IMG/VR virus record: IMGVR_UViG_3300009130_000163
Coordinates: 1-21,299 of that record
DNA: 21,299 bases
Direction: 5' to 3' (one strand)
From: a virus
The notes under the pieces are model-generated. The model ran no database searches and was not told the DNA's origin. It saw only the letters and a program-made list of their open reading frames with translations. Shown here in pieces: positions 1 through 8,170 of this stretch (the stretch's first letter is position 1; every line of letters begins with the position of its first letter). The position numbers and the translations under genes were made by a program.

Positions 1-1223
1 GGCGCAAACGGAAGCGTCACTTGTTTGAATCCGCTTTGAATAGGGTTCGGCGGTGAATTCCATTCGACCAGGTCGTTGTATCTTGCCGCCGCTTCAAAAC
101 CGACATACTCTTGCGCGTCGCGTGTGTATTCAAAGCGGCCAAACGCCGGACGTTCTTCGTCGATCCAATTGAAGCAAACTTCGCCGCCGATCAAATCGCC
201 GGAAGCGTCAAGATCCGAAGTGTTGATCCAGGTTGCCAAATTCAAGAAGAAGTCTTTCCTTTCAAAGATTAATTCGGTTCCAACGATTCGCCAATCAGCA
301 TTAAAGACCGGAATCAAATGTTCGGAAAGTAGTTGTTCAAGCGTCAAGATCGGTTCATTGCCGGAAATCAACGATTGATTTGTTGAATTTTGATCGCGGC
401 CTTTTTCAACCGGCGCCGAAAACAACGCGACGTTGTAATAAATTGACGAAGGATCGTTCAAAATTGAACTTTGGAAGGTCAATCCGCATTTGTCGCAAAC
501 GTTGTTTATATAGTCGCGCAGATACGGCGAAGGGTGAAATCGACCGCATTGAATGAACTTGTCTTGAACTTCGTCCATTGACCAAAGGATCAATTCGATC
601 GTCGCGACCGGATTGACGAAGGTTCCGGAACAATCCGGCGGCGAAACGCCTGGAATGATCGCAAGGATCGCCGAAATCGTCAAACAAATCGAATAAACGA
701 TCGAAAATAAAAGGAAAACACTAATGACAAGCGGAATCAACGTTCCGATCGTTGCCAGGTTGAAACCCCAAGCCGCGAAGATTCCGGCAACCTGGATAAA
801 AGCCGGACGCGTTTCCAGGCAATACCTAACGGCCGGGTGTTGACGGTCCTTGAAACCGGCGTGATTGTCATAAATTAACGTTGATTTAACACAATTCAGC
901 GCTTCCGGTTCTTCGATCACTTGACAAGTCGCGGAACATATCGGTTCGCACCAATCAACCGCGTCGCCGCGAATAACGCCTTCAAAGACCGCTTCTTCGC
1001 AACATTCGTCGTAAACTTTGACGTCTATTTTGTTGACAAAACCGTTCGGATCGTCAATCAAGACCGACTTGATCAGATCAAAACCGTCGTCAAAAAAGGT
1101 CAATTCCGACGAAAACTTCTTCGTTGTCCGGTGTTCTTCGGTTTGTCGCGAAATCGTGACTTCGAATTTTTCGGTTCCTTCGATCCGTCCGGTCAACAAT
1201 ACGCCGTTAAATTCAATCTTCAT
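1..1223 (-). CDS. Large tail protein downstream of the tape measure (3' end cut by window edge)
   Basis: An open frame runs from an ATG at 1223 to the left edge with no stop, giving about 407 residues of an incomplete protein. Its ATG overlaps the tape measure stop in an ATGA arrangement, so the two are translationally coupled. In siphoviruses the gene after the tape measure usually encodes the distal tail or baseplate hub protein, and that is the inferred role; I recognise no family from sequence alone. The first 130 residues look beta-rich with several cysteines (C74, C75, C92, C96, C100, C111). Residues about 142-192 form one or two strongly hydrophobic segments, and a CxxC (VCDKCG) lies near 243-246. 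A membrane-like segment inside a tail protein is odd and could relate to host membrane penetration. Confidence 0.82.
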   Translation of the reverse strand, partial: MKIEFNGVLLTGRIEGTEKFEVTISRQTEEHRTTKKFSSELTFFDDGFDLIKSVLIDDPNGFVNKIDVKVYDECCEEAVFEGVIRGDAVDWCEPICSATCQVIEEPEALNCVKSTLIYDNHAGFKDRQHPAVRYCLETRPAFIQVAGIFAAWGFNLATIGTLIPLVISVFLLFSIVYSICLTISAILAIIPGVSPPDCSGTFVNPVATIELILWSMDEVQDKFIQCGRFHPSPYLRDYINNVCDKCGLTFQSSILNDPSSIYYNVALFSAPVEKGRDQNSTNQSLISGNEPILTLEQLLSEHLIPVFNADWRIVGTELIFERKDFFLNLATWINTSDLDASGDLIGGEVCFNWIDEERPAFGRFEYTRDAQEYVGFEAAARYNDLVEWNSPPNPIQSGFKQVTLPFA

Positions 1224-4200
1224 GTCGCTTTGTTTCGAATTCGTTGGTCTTTGAATCGCATTGTTGAAACGATTCCGTTGATTCCGCGTTCGTCAATGCT
1301 CAATTGAAGCCGGTCTTGCTTCTTGATCGCCTTTTCGATCCGGTCCAACTTCGCGTCAAATCCGCTATTTTGTACAACGATTAATTGTTCGTTCAATCCT
1401 TGTGTCAAGAAAGGGTTCCGGCCTTTGTGAATGTCTTCAAATATCGGTCTAAATTTCCGCGTCTTGTCCTGGTCGAATACAAATTCGCCTTTGTGAACGG
1501 TTCCGGCCGATTCATATTTTCCGCCGTCGCCGGTATAACCGCCTTCAGCAAATCCGCCGGCGGCCGCTTGTGCTTGTGCTTTTGCAGCAACCAGTCCGGC
1601 CGCAAGTGCGATCAATGTCGCCGCAACCGTAAAAGGCGCCGCCGCGCCGCCTTCGGCCGCCGCTTTTGAAATTGCGATCATTGAATTGACAACAAGTTCA
1701 ACGGCTGCAAGCGCTTGTTGTTGTCGAACGAATTTTTCGCGCTTTTTCTGAAGTTCTGAAAGACGTTTTTCTTCGGCTTCCAACAATGCGACGTTTCCTT
1801 CTTCAGCCAATTCGACCGCGCGTTCGACGCGCCGTTCTTGTGCTTCGATCGCGGTGTCTGTTTGCTTGATCTGCAAGTCTATTATTTGACCGATCAACTT
1901 TTCGGTTTCTGAAAGGACGTCTTTCAAACCGTCGACGATTATGTCTTTCCTTTGTTGCGATTGCTTCTTTTCGTCTTCGGTTTGATCCTTATTGAAATCG
2001 TGGATCTTGTCGTTGAAGTCTTGTCGCGCTTTGAGAATGTCAAGATCGGCTTGTTTGTTGATCAAGATCCGTTCTTCTTTGGTCAATCCTTCTTCCTTTA
2101 GTTCAAAATCACGTTGTTTCTTGATCTGCTTGACCGTTAGATCGAATTGTTCGTTCAAATTGGCGTCGATCAATCCTTTGTTGAAGCCAAGTTCGCGTTT
2201 AAGATTGTCGCGTTCGGCTTTGGACGTTGACTTGATCAAATTGATCTTCAATTGTTTGCGTTCTTCAAGAAGACGTTCTTCTTCGTTGGACAATATTTCG
2301 ATTTGCCGTTCAAGTTCGACTTGTTCGATCTCTGAAATTGTCTTCGCGCGGTCCTTTGCAGCGTCTTCGCGAATGTCGGAAATCGCTTCTTGTGTCTTTG
2401 CTTCGATTTGCTTGATCTTTTCGTCCTGGATCAACTTGAACAAGGCCGCTTCTTTTGCGCCTAATTGACCGGCGGCGCGCGCTTTGTCAACGCGGTCTTT
2501 GATCGCATTTCGAATGATCACTTTTTCCGCTTTGGCCGCTTCCTTCAACTTTTCGATTTCTTCTTCCAGGTTCTTCGGATCAATGAACGAAACCGCTTGT
2601 TTTTTTGTTTCAAGTTTTGCTTTTCGAAGTTCGCGTTGAAGGTCTAAAAGGATTGATTTGATCTTTGACGCCTTCAACGGCGCGTCGTCAAATACATTTC
2701 CGAAGTCAAAGTCTTCGAAATCACCTTCAAGCGCAAGAAGCGCTTCTTCGATTTCGCGGATTTGATTGACTTGCTCAACCTGAAACCGTGCAAGCAACTT
2801 CGGCCGGACGCCGGGCGCAAGGTCCGCGACCGACGGCGCGCCTTGCGCCGCTAAATCGCTTATTGTTTGTGCAAGTTGTTTGGATTCGGCTTCAGCGCCT
2901 AATATAGTTGATCGGAATAGTTCCTTTTGGTTATCGCTTAAACCCTTATGAACATTCAAAAACGCTTCGGTGATTCCTTTTTCGGCCAATTTTGGATCTG
3001 AAATCAAGACTTCGCGCAATTCGGCGGTTGATAATTCGGACAAATCTTTGATTTCACGAAGCGCAATATTGGCGGCAAGTTTTGTTTGTTCCGGAAGTTT
3101 ATTGAATAGATCCTTCGCGACAATTGCGCCGAGTGTGTCGCCGAGTTTTTCAGTCAATTCGATTTCTTCGGTCAACAATTTCGTGATTTCGGCTTGTTTG
3201 ATCTGAAGGAAGATCCTTTGACGAAGTGATTCGATGTATTTTTGATATTGCGCGTCCAATTGTGCAATGAATTTCTTTTCGTCGGACAAGTTTTTCAACG
3301 TCAATCCGTATTTTGAATTGATTTCGGTCATTAATTCCGACCGTTCTTTCGATCCGGCGTTCGTGTTCTTTAATTGCCGGATCATTAACTTCAATTCGGC
3401 GCCTTCTTCGGCGACCTTCTTGATCGTTTCGTCGCGGACCGTGTTCAATGCTTCTTCCTTCCTGGTCAAGTCGCTTACTTCGTCGCCGAATTCGGCCGTT
3501 GAAAGTGTCGCTTCGTCGGCGGAATCTGAAAAGTCTAAAAGGAAAGACGCCGCAATCGAAACGCCGGATAACAACAATCCAAGCGGATTCGATCGAATTG
3601 CAGCGCTAAAAGCGCGCGTCGCAACCGTTCCGGCGATTGTGCTTGCCGTGACCGCCTTTTGAACTATGTTTTGTGCGTTCATTGTTCTAATGTGATACAA
3701 CCTTTGTGCGGCGGCGAAACGTTGCGCCAACGCAGCGCCGCGCGTAGCTAATGAAGACAACGTCGTTTGAATCCGATTAAAAATCATTATTTGTGATTGC
3801 CTGGTCAAAGCGCCAACCAATAACGAAACGGCGCCGGTGAATAGCGCGATCGCCTTCCGGTTATTATTGAAGAACAAACCGAAGTTCTGAAAGGCGTTGA
3901 TCACCTTGAAGGCGACTTCAAGAAGCGAATTGAAGACCGGAAGAAGACCTTGACCGATTTCGCGCATTAAAAGACCGAAATTTCCTTGAAGCGTCGAAAT
4001 CCGGCCGGCGGTCGTTTGTGACAACGCTTCGGTCAATCCGAAGAATTTTCCGCCTTCACCGGTCAACGAAGCGAACGCGGCTTCCAGGTTCGAAAAGGAA
4101 ATTTGACCTTCGGATCCTAATTTTTTGACTTGACTTTCAGAAACGCCGAATTGTTTCGCGAATTCCTGGATTACCGGAACGCCGGCTTCGGTCAATTGAT

Positions 4201-4720
4201 TAATGTCTTCAGCGAAAAGGGTTCCTTGTACCTTCGCTTTTCCGAAGATCACGGCTAATTCGTTGAAGTCTTTTCCGGTTGCCGAAGATACGTCACCTAC
4301 CTGACGAAGTGACGTTTCGAGTTTATCGGTTTCAATACCAAACGCAAGAAGCGCTTTTCCGGCGTTTTGTACTTGTTCCGGCGTGAACGGTGTCGAAACG
4401 GAAAGATCTTCAAGTTGTTTCAAGACCTTTTCGGCTTCCTTTGTCGATCCTAAAAACGTGGAAAAACTTACTTCCAACTTTTCAAAATCCGACGCCGCCG
4501 TGATTGCCGACTTTCCAAGTTTAAACAACGCCGCGCCAACCGCGACCGCGCCAATTGCCGCGCCGACCTTCTTGATTGCGCCGGTCAAGCCGTTAAACTT
4601 CTTTTCGGCTTGTTCGGTATTGTCGCCAATTCCGGAAACCGATCGTTTGACTTCGTCTAATTCCTTGCGAAGTCGTCCGGTTTCGGCTTGTAGTCTGAAT
4701 ACAACGTTTTTAACTGCCAT
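1220..4720 (-). CDS. Tail tape measure protein
   Basis: This 1166-residue protein is the longest in the window and has the build of a siphovirus tape measure protein, which sets tail length and leaves with the DNA. Residues 75-270 match the conserved N-terminal tape-measure region, with phrases such as DFEKLEVSFSTFLGS, ATGKDFNELAVIFGKAKVQG and LFAEDINQLTEAGVP. Long charged coiled-coil stretches fill the middle (about 400-980). A hydrophobic Ala-rich segment near 1030-1080 precedes a Gly-rich turn (GGFAEGGYTGDGG) and GEFVFDQDKTRKF, a common tape-measure C-terminus. At roughly 0.15 nm per residue, the rule known from lambda, the tail would be about 170 nm long. It starts at an ATG three bases after the stop of the chaperone extension and overlaps the next gene by ATGA. 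Confidence 0.96.
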   Translation of the reverse strand: MAVKNVVFRLQAETGRLRKELDEVKRSVSGIGDNTEQAEKKFNGLTGAIKKVGAAIGAVAVGAALFKLGKSAITAASDFEKLEVSFSTFLGSTKEAEKVLKQLEDLSVSTPFTPEQVQNAGKALLAFGIETDKLETSLRQVGDVSSATGKDFNELAVIFGKAKVQGTLFAEDINQLTEAGVPVIQEFAKQFGVSESQVKKLGSEGQISFSNLEAAFASLTGEGGKFFGLTEALSQTTAGRISTLQGNFGLLMREIGQGLLPVFNSLLEVAFKVINAFQNFGLFFNNNRKAIALFTGAVSLLVGALTRQSQIMIFNRIQTTLSSLATRGAALAQRFAAAQRLYHIRTMNAQNIVQKAVTASTIAGTVATRAFSAAIRSNPLGLLLSGVSIAASFLLDFSDSADEATLSTAEFGDEVSDLTRKEEALNTVRDETIKKVAEEGAELKLMIRQLKNTNAGSKERSELMTEINSKYGLTLKNLSDEKKFIAQLDAQYQKYIESLRQRIFLQIKQAEITKLLTEEIELTEKLGDTLGAIVAKDLFNKLPEQTKLAANIALREIKDLSELSTAELREVLISDPKLAEKGITEAFLNVHKGLSDNQKELFRSTILGAEAESKQLAQTISDLAAQGAPSVADLAPGVRPKLLARFQVEQVNQIREIEEALLALEGDFEDFDFGNVFDDAPLKASKIKSILLDLQRELRKAKLETKKQAVSFIDPKNLEEEIEKLKEAAKAEKVIIRNAIKDRVDKARAAGQLGAKEAALFKLIQDEKIKQIEAKTQEAISDIREDAAKDRAKTISEIEQVELERQIEILSNEEERLLEERKQLKINLIKSTSKAERDNLKRELGFNKGLIDANLNEQFDLTVKQIKKQRDFELKEEGLTKEERILINKQADLDILKARQDFNDKIHDFNKDQTEDEKKQSQQRKDIIVDGLKDVLSETEKLIGQIIDLQIKQTDTAIEAQERRVERAVELAEEGNVALLEAEEKRLSELQKKREKFVRQQQALAAVELVVNSMIAISKAAAEGGAAAPFTVAATLIALAAGLVAAKAQAQAAAGGFAEGGYTGDGGKYESAGTVHKGEFVFDQDKTRKFRPIFEDIHKGRNPFLTQGLNEQLIVVQNSGFDAKLDRIEKAIKKQDRLQLSIDERGINGIVSTMRFKDQRIRNKAT

Positions 4721-4723
4721 AGC

Positions 4724-5068
4724 TTAAGTATTTGAAGAAGTTCTTTTCGCGGTCCTGGAAGACTTGACTTCACCTTGATCGCTTGATCCTTCGATCGCGG
4801 CGTTCTTTTCGTCTACAATCCGTAACCAGGTGTTGACCGTTGAATAATAGTTTTCGACCGACATATTTTCCAGGTGTGCAACTTCCGAAGGTCTTGATTC
4901 ACAGATCATTTGATTCAATAAATTTATGTCTTCAATGTATCGGCCGACATAGTCGCCGACAAATAGCGGTTTATCCGGTCGGCGACCGCCTTGTTTTGTT
5001 TCAAATACTTTTGGAAATCGGCTTCGGATAGTTCTGAAAACTTCGTTGTGAGTAGGTAAACTCTTGAC
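4724..5068 (-). CDS. Tail assembly chaperone, -1 frameshift extension (GT-like part)
   Basis: This frame is open from the T9 run at 5069-5077 down to a TAA at 4724-4726 and lies in the -1 frame relative to the upstream 192-residue chaperone. Read after a -1 slip it adds 114 residues beginning VKSLPTHNEVFRT and ending SSRTAKRTSSNT, for a fusion of 259 residues. Within it the first ATG is at 4909 (MICESRPS), with a TTG at 4918, so a 61-64 residue stand-alone product is possible but weaker: the frame stays open for about 50 codons upstream of that ATG, as expected for a frameshift extension. The place, between chaperone and tape measure, is where lambda-type G/GT pairs sit. The extension probably links the chaperone to tail tube subunits. 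Confidence 0.75.
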   Translation of the reverse strand, partial: VKSLPTHNEVFRTIRSRFPKVFETKQGGRRPDKPLFVGDYVGRYIEDINLLNQMICESRPSEVAHLENMSVENYYSTVNTWLRIVDEKNAAIEGSSDQGEVKSSRTAKRTSSNT

Positions 5069-5502
5069 AAAAAAAAACTTTTCGCGTCCGAATCTTCTTC
5101 CATTAATTCGCGCTTTTTCGCCTTCCAGGTTTCCGAAGGTTCCGCCGGATCTTCGCCGTCCAAAATGAAGTAAATCGACGCCAATTCAAGAAGCGTTTGT
5201 TCTTCACCAATGAAATCAAGCCGGAATTCGATTTCGGCCAATATGTTAAACAGACCGACAACGTTTCCTTTGTTCGCGTGATCCTTCATTTTTTCGATCA
5301 ATTCCTTCAAGATCGGCTTTGTCAAGTTCATGTCCGCAAACCTGGTCGCGACTTCGGCCGCGATTGCGCGTTTCGCCGGTATCGACATAATATCGGCGAA
5401 TTCAAACCATTCGTTTTCGTTGTTGTCCGTGTAGATCTTTGTCAAATTATATTCAGGAATCAGATCGGAATCCGTCTTCCTGGACCGTTTAAATAGCTTC
5501 AT
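4924..5502 (-). CDS. Tail assembly chaperone, zero-frame product (G-like)
   Basis: A 192-residue, mainly helical, acidic protein directly upstream of the tape measure gene, the position of lambda gpG-type chaperones that bind the tape measure and guide tail tube polymerisation. There is little primary sequence conservation in this family, so the call rests on position, size, predicted helices and the frameshift signal inside it. Codons 142-145 (Ser-Phe-Phe-Leu) cross the nine-T slippery run. Termination in frame gives ...SATMSADTLKT; a -1 slip gives the longer product. The ATG at 5502 is preceded by the AAAATCGAAA leader and by TATCTTTG, which matches the Bacteroidota -7 element, so it may begin its own transcript. 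It follows the terminase large subunit with no head genes between. Confidence 0.85.
   Translation of the reverse strand: MKLFKRSRKTDSDLIPEYNLTKIYTDNNENEWFEFADIMSIPAKRAIAAEVATRFADMNLTKPILKELIEKMKDHANKGNVVGLFNILAEIEFRLDFIGEEQTLLELASIYFILDGEDPAEPSETWKAKKRELMEEDSDAKSFFLSRVYLLTTKFSELSEADFQKYLKQNKAVADRINRYLSATMSADTLKT
5069..5077 (-). other. Slippery run for programmed -1 ribosomal frameshifting
   Basis: The coding strand reads AGT TTT TTT TTG TCA in the chaperone frame, a run of nine T. It contains U UUU UUU and U UUU UUG heptamers of the X XXY YYZ type in the right phase. A -1 slip enters the frame ending at 4724. I did not identify a convincing stimulatory hairpin or pseudoknot just downstream. 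Polymerase slippage on the same run could give the same result. Confidence 0.75.
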
Positions 5503-5515
5503 TTTCGATTTTTTT

Positions 5516-5523
5516 CAAAGATA
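5516..5523 (-). promoter_or_regulatory. Possible promoter -7 element before the tail chaperone
   Basis: The minus strand reads TATCTTTG, a full match to the Bacteroidota -7 element TAnnTTTG, about 14 bases before the chaperone ATG. I could not find a good TTTG -33 element at the usual 19-21 base spacing, so this is tentative. Confidence 0.3.
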
Positions 5524-5534
5524 GGGAAAATTGA

Positions 5535-6812
5535 TCAACGGAATTTAACGAAGTCATGATTGAAGGTCCAAAGGAAATAACGAAAACAATCAAGAAGGTG
5601 ACTTTTGCGCGCGTCTTTTGTCTTGTTGATTTCGCCGGTTTCCGTTGCTTCAACGGTTTCCAGGTCTTCGATCAAGTACATGCAACCGGCGTCAACGCTG
5701 AAATCTTCATGATTCGCAAGGATTGAATTGCACAAAACGCGTGAATTCTTGATCGACGGATTCACGGACGGAACGCGGAATTGATTCTTTGAAAGATCCA
5801 ATTCGTCACGAATGATCGTATAATAATTCAAGGCGCCTTTCGTGATCGCATTTCGGGCCGATCCGGACGCGTCACCGGTAACAATGAAGTAAACGTCGCC
5901 GAATTCAACGCGGATCGCTTCACAAAGTCGGTAAATGTCACTATTACGAAGGCGGAATTCCTGGAAGATCCGGATCGTATCGTCGTAACTTTGGCCGGCA
6001 ATGCATGTGATAGGATCGACATTGAAGTCAAACGACAAGATAATCGGTTCGGATTTGTCAATTTCAACGCCTTTCTTGACCGTTTTCCGCTTGTCGAACG
6101 CATAAAGGAACGGCCGATCAATATCAAGAACGTTCCAATCGCCGCGAACGAATACGGCCTTTGTCACTTCGTCCAGGTTTTCAAGGCCGTCAAGGTATTC
6201 TTCCGGAAGTGAAGGATTGTCTTCCATTGTCGCGCGTAAATAGAAGTATTCCTTTCGAAGTGTGCCGTCGATAAACGGTTCGTGAAATTCGTGTTTGGTC
6301 CAATTGTTCGACGGATTGCAAGTCGTCAAGATCAACGGTTTCGGTTGAAGATCCAGGTCCGGAATAATATGTCGGCCGGCCCGAAGTTTACACTTTTCGA
6401 AGGTCTTCTTTTGGATCTCTTGACCTTCTTCTATCAAAAATCCGTTCGCTTCGATTCCGTCAAACCTGGTCAAGTTCTTGTCCTGATTGAAGTTTTCCGG
6501 AAAGAATGTCAATTGTGAACCGTTTCGAAACGTGACGATTTGATCGGTTTGATTGTATGATTTGATAAATGATCGCGGACACAACTTCAGGAACGACGGA
6601 ATTGTCGTTCGTTTAAGCGTCGGAAGCGATTCACGGACAACAAACCAACGTGAACCAGGAAAGAACTTCGCCAATAGCACAAAGATCGCTAAACATACGT
6701 AAGTTTTGCCGCCGCCGGCCGCGCCGCCGTACATTAAACAACGGTATTTGAAGGAAAGAACCGCGTCAATGAATTCTTCTTGCCGCTTGTGCGGTTCAAA
6801 AACAACGTTCAA
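5535..6812 (-). CDS. terL: Terminase large subunit
   Basis: This is the ATPase-nuclease motor that packages DNA into the prohead. Numbering from the chosen start (425 residues): Walker A GGAAGGGKT at 29-37, Walker B FLIEE at 125-129, a coupling motif TTCNPS at 163-168, then an RNase H-fold nuclease with acidic residues in SFDFN (D262), VTGDASG (D314) and SHLLDCFRYF (D408). I chose a TTG at 6812 because it overlaps the small-subunit stop as TTGA, like the many ATGA overlaps here. The frame stays open to another TTG at 6887, which would add 25 unconserved residues and overlap the small subunit by 79 bases. No portal gene follows: the next gene is the tail chaperone. Confidence 0.96.
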   Translation of the reverse strand: MNVVFEPHKRQEEFIDAVLSFKYRCLMYGGAAGGGKTYVCLAIFVLLAKFFPGSRWFVVRESLPTLKRTTIPSFLKLCPRSFIKSYNQTDQIVTFRNGSQLTFFPENFNQDKNLTRFDGIEANGFLIEEGQEIQKKTFEKCKLRAGRHIIPDLDLQPKPLILTTCNPSNNWTKHEFHEPFIDGTLRKEYFYLRATMEDNPSLPEEYLDGLENLDEVTKAVFVRGDWNVLDIDRPFLYAFDKRKTVKKGVEIDKSEPIILSFDFNVDPITCIAGQSYDDTIRIFQEFRLRNSDIYRLCEAIRVEFGDVYFIVTGDASGSARNAITKGALNYYTIIRDELDLSKNQFRVPSVNPSIKNSRVLCNSILANHEDFSVDAGCMYLIEDLETVEATETGEINKTKDARKSHLLDCFRYFLWTFNHDFVKFR

Positions 6813-7360
6813 AACGTGATCGTTTGATTTCCGATCCGGAAAACTTGCGGTTCGGCGTTGATTTCCTGGAATTTGTCTTCGTTCCAATTGGCCGGATCAA
6901 CGTTCTTCAGCGCGAAAATGATCGCGGCGGTTGCCGGTTGAACGTATCTTGATTTTTTGCGCGTCCTGGTTGATACAAGGCGGCCTTTTGAATCGGTCAA
7001 TTGTTCGACTTCTTCTTCGTCTACGTAATAGCCGGTTATTAGTCGCTTAAGGCCATATAAGGCCGTATCGCGGACGCCTTCACGGTTTGCCCGGCCGTTG
7101 TTGTCTTTGGCGTGTTTCTTTAGCGTTGAAATTTCCGAATACTTTTGCGACCAATTTTCGAGAGTTCGCGCGGTGATTCCTTCTTCGTTGCAACAAGATT
7201 CAAGAGTATAATTGCCGGCGGAATAAAGGTCAAGGATCTTTTCCGCCTTTTTGATTTTTTCGGCCTTTGTTCGAAGGTTTCCGGTCGATTTTTTCGGCGC
7301 TTTTTTAGCCGTTTTCGGCTTTGGATCCTTTTCGAACGTCTTTTTTGTGGCGCGCTTCAT
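6809..7360 (-). CDS. terS: Terminase small subunit
   Basis: A 183-residue protein just upstream of and overlapping terL. A lysine-rich tail (residues 1-40) precedes a helix-turn-helix region at about 45-75 (YTLESCCNEEGITARTLENW) expected to recognise the packaging site. A charged middle region follows, and then PATAAIIFALKNVDPANW near 142-159, a phrase typical of terminase small subunits, where it precedes the C-terminal segment contacting the large subunit and portal. The known role is to bind the concatemer and start cutting by TerL. The start is the ATG at 7360. The leader includes TAAATTTG, a match to the TAnnTTTG promoter element, only a few bases before the ATG. Confidence 0.9.
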   Translation of the reverse strand: MKRATKKTFEKDPKPKTAKKAPKKSTGNLRTKAEKIKKAEKILDLYSAGNYTLESCCNEEGITARTLENWSQKYSEISTLKKHAKDNNGRANREGVRDTALYGLKRLITGYYVDEEEVEQLTDSKGRLVSTRTRKKSRYVQPATAAIIFALKNVDPANWNEDKFQEINAEPQVFRIGNQTITF

Positions 7361-7379
7361 TTGGCAAATTTACGGATTT

Positions 7380-7550
7380 TCAAGAAAAAGGTTCTTCGAT
7401 CTTGACGGTTCCGATCTTTCCGTCGGTGAATCTCTTGATCGTGACTTTGTGTTTGTTGTTGTGTTCCTGGAAATCAATGAAAAGGATCTTTCCGATCGGT
7501 TTTCCGTTGTCGGTGACGACGTTTTTCCGGTGATCAATCGACAAGGCCAA
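7380..7550 (-). CDS. Small basic hypothetical protein
   Basis: An open frame of 56 residues ending with TGA at 7380-7382, just before terS. It has no ATG; TTG codons at 7550 and 7544 are the candidate starts and both overlap the end of the preceding small gene. Codon usage (GGA, AAG, ATC, GAA) matches the real genes nearby. The product reads like a compact beta protein: alternating hydrophobic and charged residues (GKPIGKILFIDFQEH, KVTIKRFTDGKIGTVKIEE) and many Lys. I recognise no family. Without this gene, about 170 bases between two packed genes would be empty, which is unusual for this phage. Confidence 0.5.
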   Translation of the reverse strand: MALSIDHRKNVVTDNGKPIGKILFIDFQEHNNKHKVTIKRFTDGKIGTVKIEEPFS

Positions 7551-7689
7551 AGATCAACTTCAAATATTTCCTTCTGACTTCAATTTCGCGGACCTTCAAT
7601 TGAAATTCGATCAGCGAAACCGCTTCATTGTGTGCAAGTTCGTTGATCCAATCGTCGAACATTTCGTCAAATAGTGCAAATCCGTTCAT
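7534..7689 (-). CDS. Small acidic/helical hypothetical protein (51 aa)
   Basis: A 51-residue ORF starting at an ATG at 7689 that overlaps the previous stop as ATGA, the coupling used throughout this operon. The protein begins MNGFALFDEMFDDWINEL and ends KYLKLIFGLVD; it is amphipathic and likely a small helical bundle. No family is recognised. Its size makes it easy to miss. The perfect overlap and phage-like codon usage are the support. Confidence 0.65.
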   Translation of the reverse strand: MNGFALFDEMFDDWINELAHNEAVSLIEFQLKVREIEVRRKYLKLIFGLVD

Positions 7690-7916
7690 TTATTGAAGTA
7701 TATCGTTCTGATTGTTCCTTTTGAATATTTGTTTCCGTTGTCGACTTCTACTTTGACGATTGAAACGTCTTCCAGGTGTTCGGATTCAATTATTCGGCCG
7801 TAATAATCGCCGTTTTTGTAGCAATTGCCGCAATTCGTAAACGTGAATTCGGTCGGTTGTGGTCCGTGATCCGGACAATCTTCCGGAATTGTGTTTGTAG
7901 TGGTTGAACAATTCAT
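7686..7916 (-). CDS. Hypothetical protein with four cysteines
   Basis: A 76-residue protein, ATG at 7916 overlapping the upstream stop by four bases. Cysteines fall at C3, C14, C29 and C32, the last two as NCGNC, so a small zinc-binding knuckle is possible but not proven. The second half (YYGRIIESEHLEDVSIVKVEV) looks beta-stranded. No family recognised. It sits in the chain of small genes between SSB and terminase. Confidence 0.7.
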   Translation of the reverse strand: MNCSTTTNTIPEDCPDHGPQPTEFTFTNCGNCYKNGDYYGRIIESEHLEDVSIVKVEVDNGNKYSKGTIRTIYFNK

Positions 7917-8170
7917 TTTTTAGCGCTTCTTTTCATTTCGCGAATGATCCTTCGCGATTCTTTTCCGGATCTGAATGTTCCGTCCTGGTTCAAATATACC
8001 TTTTGCCATAGTTTTTCGATTTTTTTGACTTCAGGCCGCGAATTGACGTCAAATTGAAGTTGAAATTTATCGCGTGCAAAGATCGAAAGGTTGACCAAGT
8101 GTTGAATTTTCTTCGCGCGGCGTTTCTTGAACCGGAAGAATTCGACAATTTTATTCAATATTTTTTTCAT
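7913..8170 (-). CDS. Small basic hypothetical protein
   Basis: An 85-residue, strongly basic, helical protein (MKKILNKIVEFFRFKKRRAK at the start, SGKESRRIIREMKRSAKK at the end). The N-terminal helix is amphipathic with Phe and Lys/Arg faces, which could bind membrane or nucleic acid. The ATG at 8170 overlaps the previous stop by four bases and the stop overlaps the next ATG in the same way. No family recognised. Confidence 0.7.
   Translation of the reverse strand: MKKILNKIVEFFRFKKRRAKKIQHLVNLSIFARDKFQLQFDVNSRPEVKKIEKLWQKVYLNQDGTFRSGKESRRIIREMKRSAKK

Noticed and set aside
406-687. Minus-strand ORF of 93 codons
   Set aside because: It lies in another frame inside the open tail gene 1-1223, with no leader and Arg-rich shadow composition.
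4724-4918. Independent 64-codon gene before the tape measure
   Set aside because: Its frame is open upstream to the slippery run, so it is better read as the 3' part of a frameshift product; separate initiation at 4909 is not excluded.
7365-7372. TAAATTTG before terS as a promoter
   Set aside because: It is so close to the ATG that a transcript would be nearly leaderless and there is no -33 partner; the same holds for 17520-17527.
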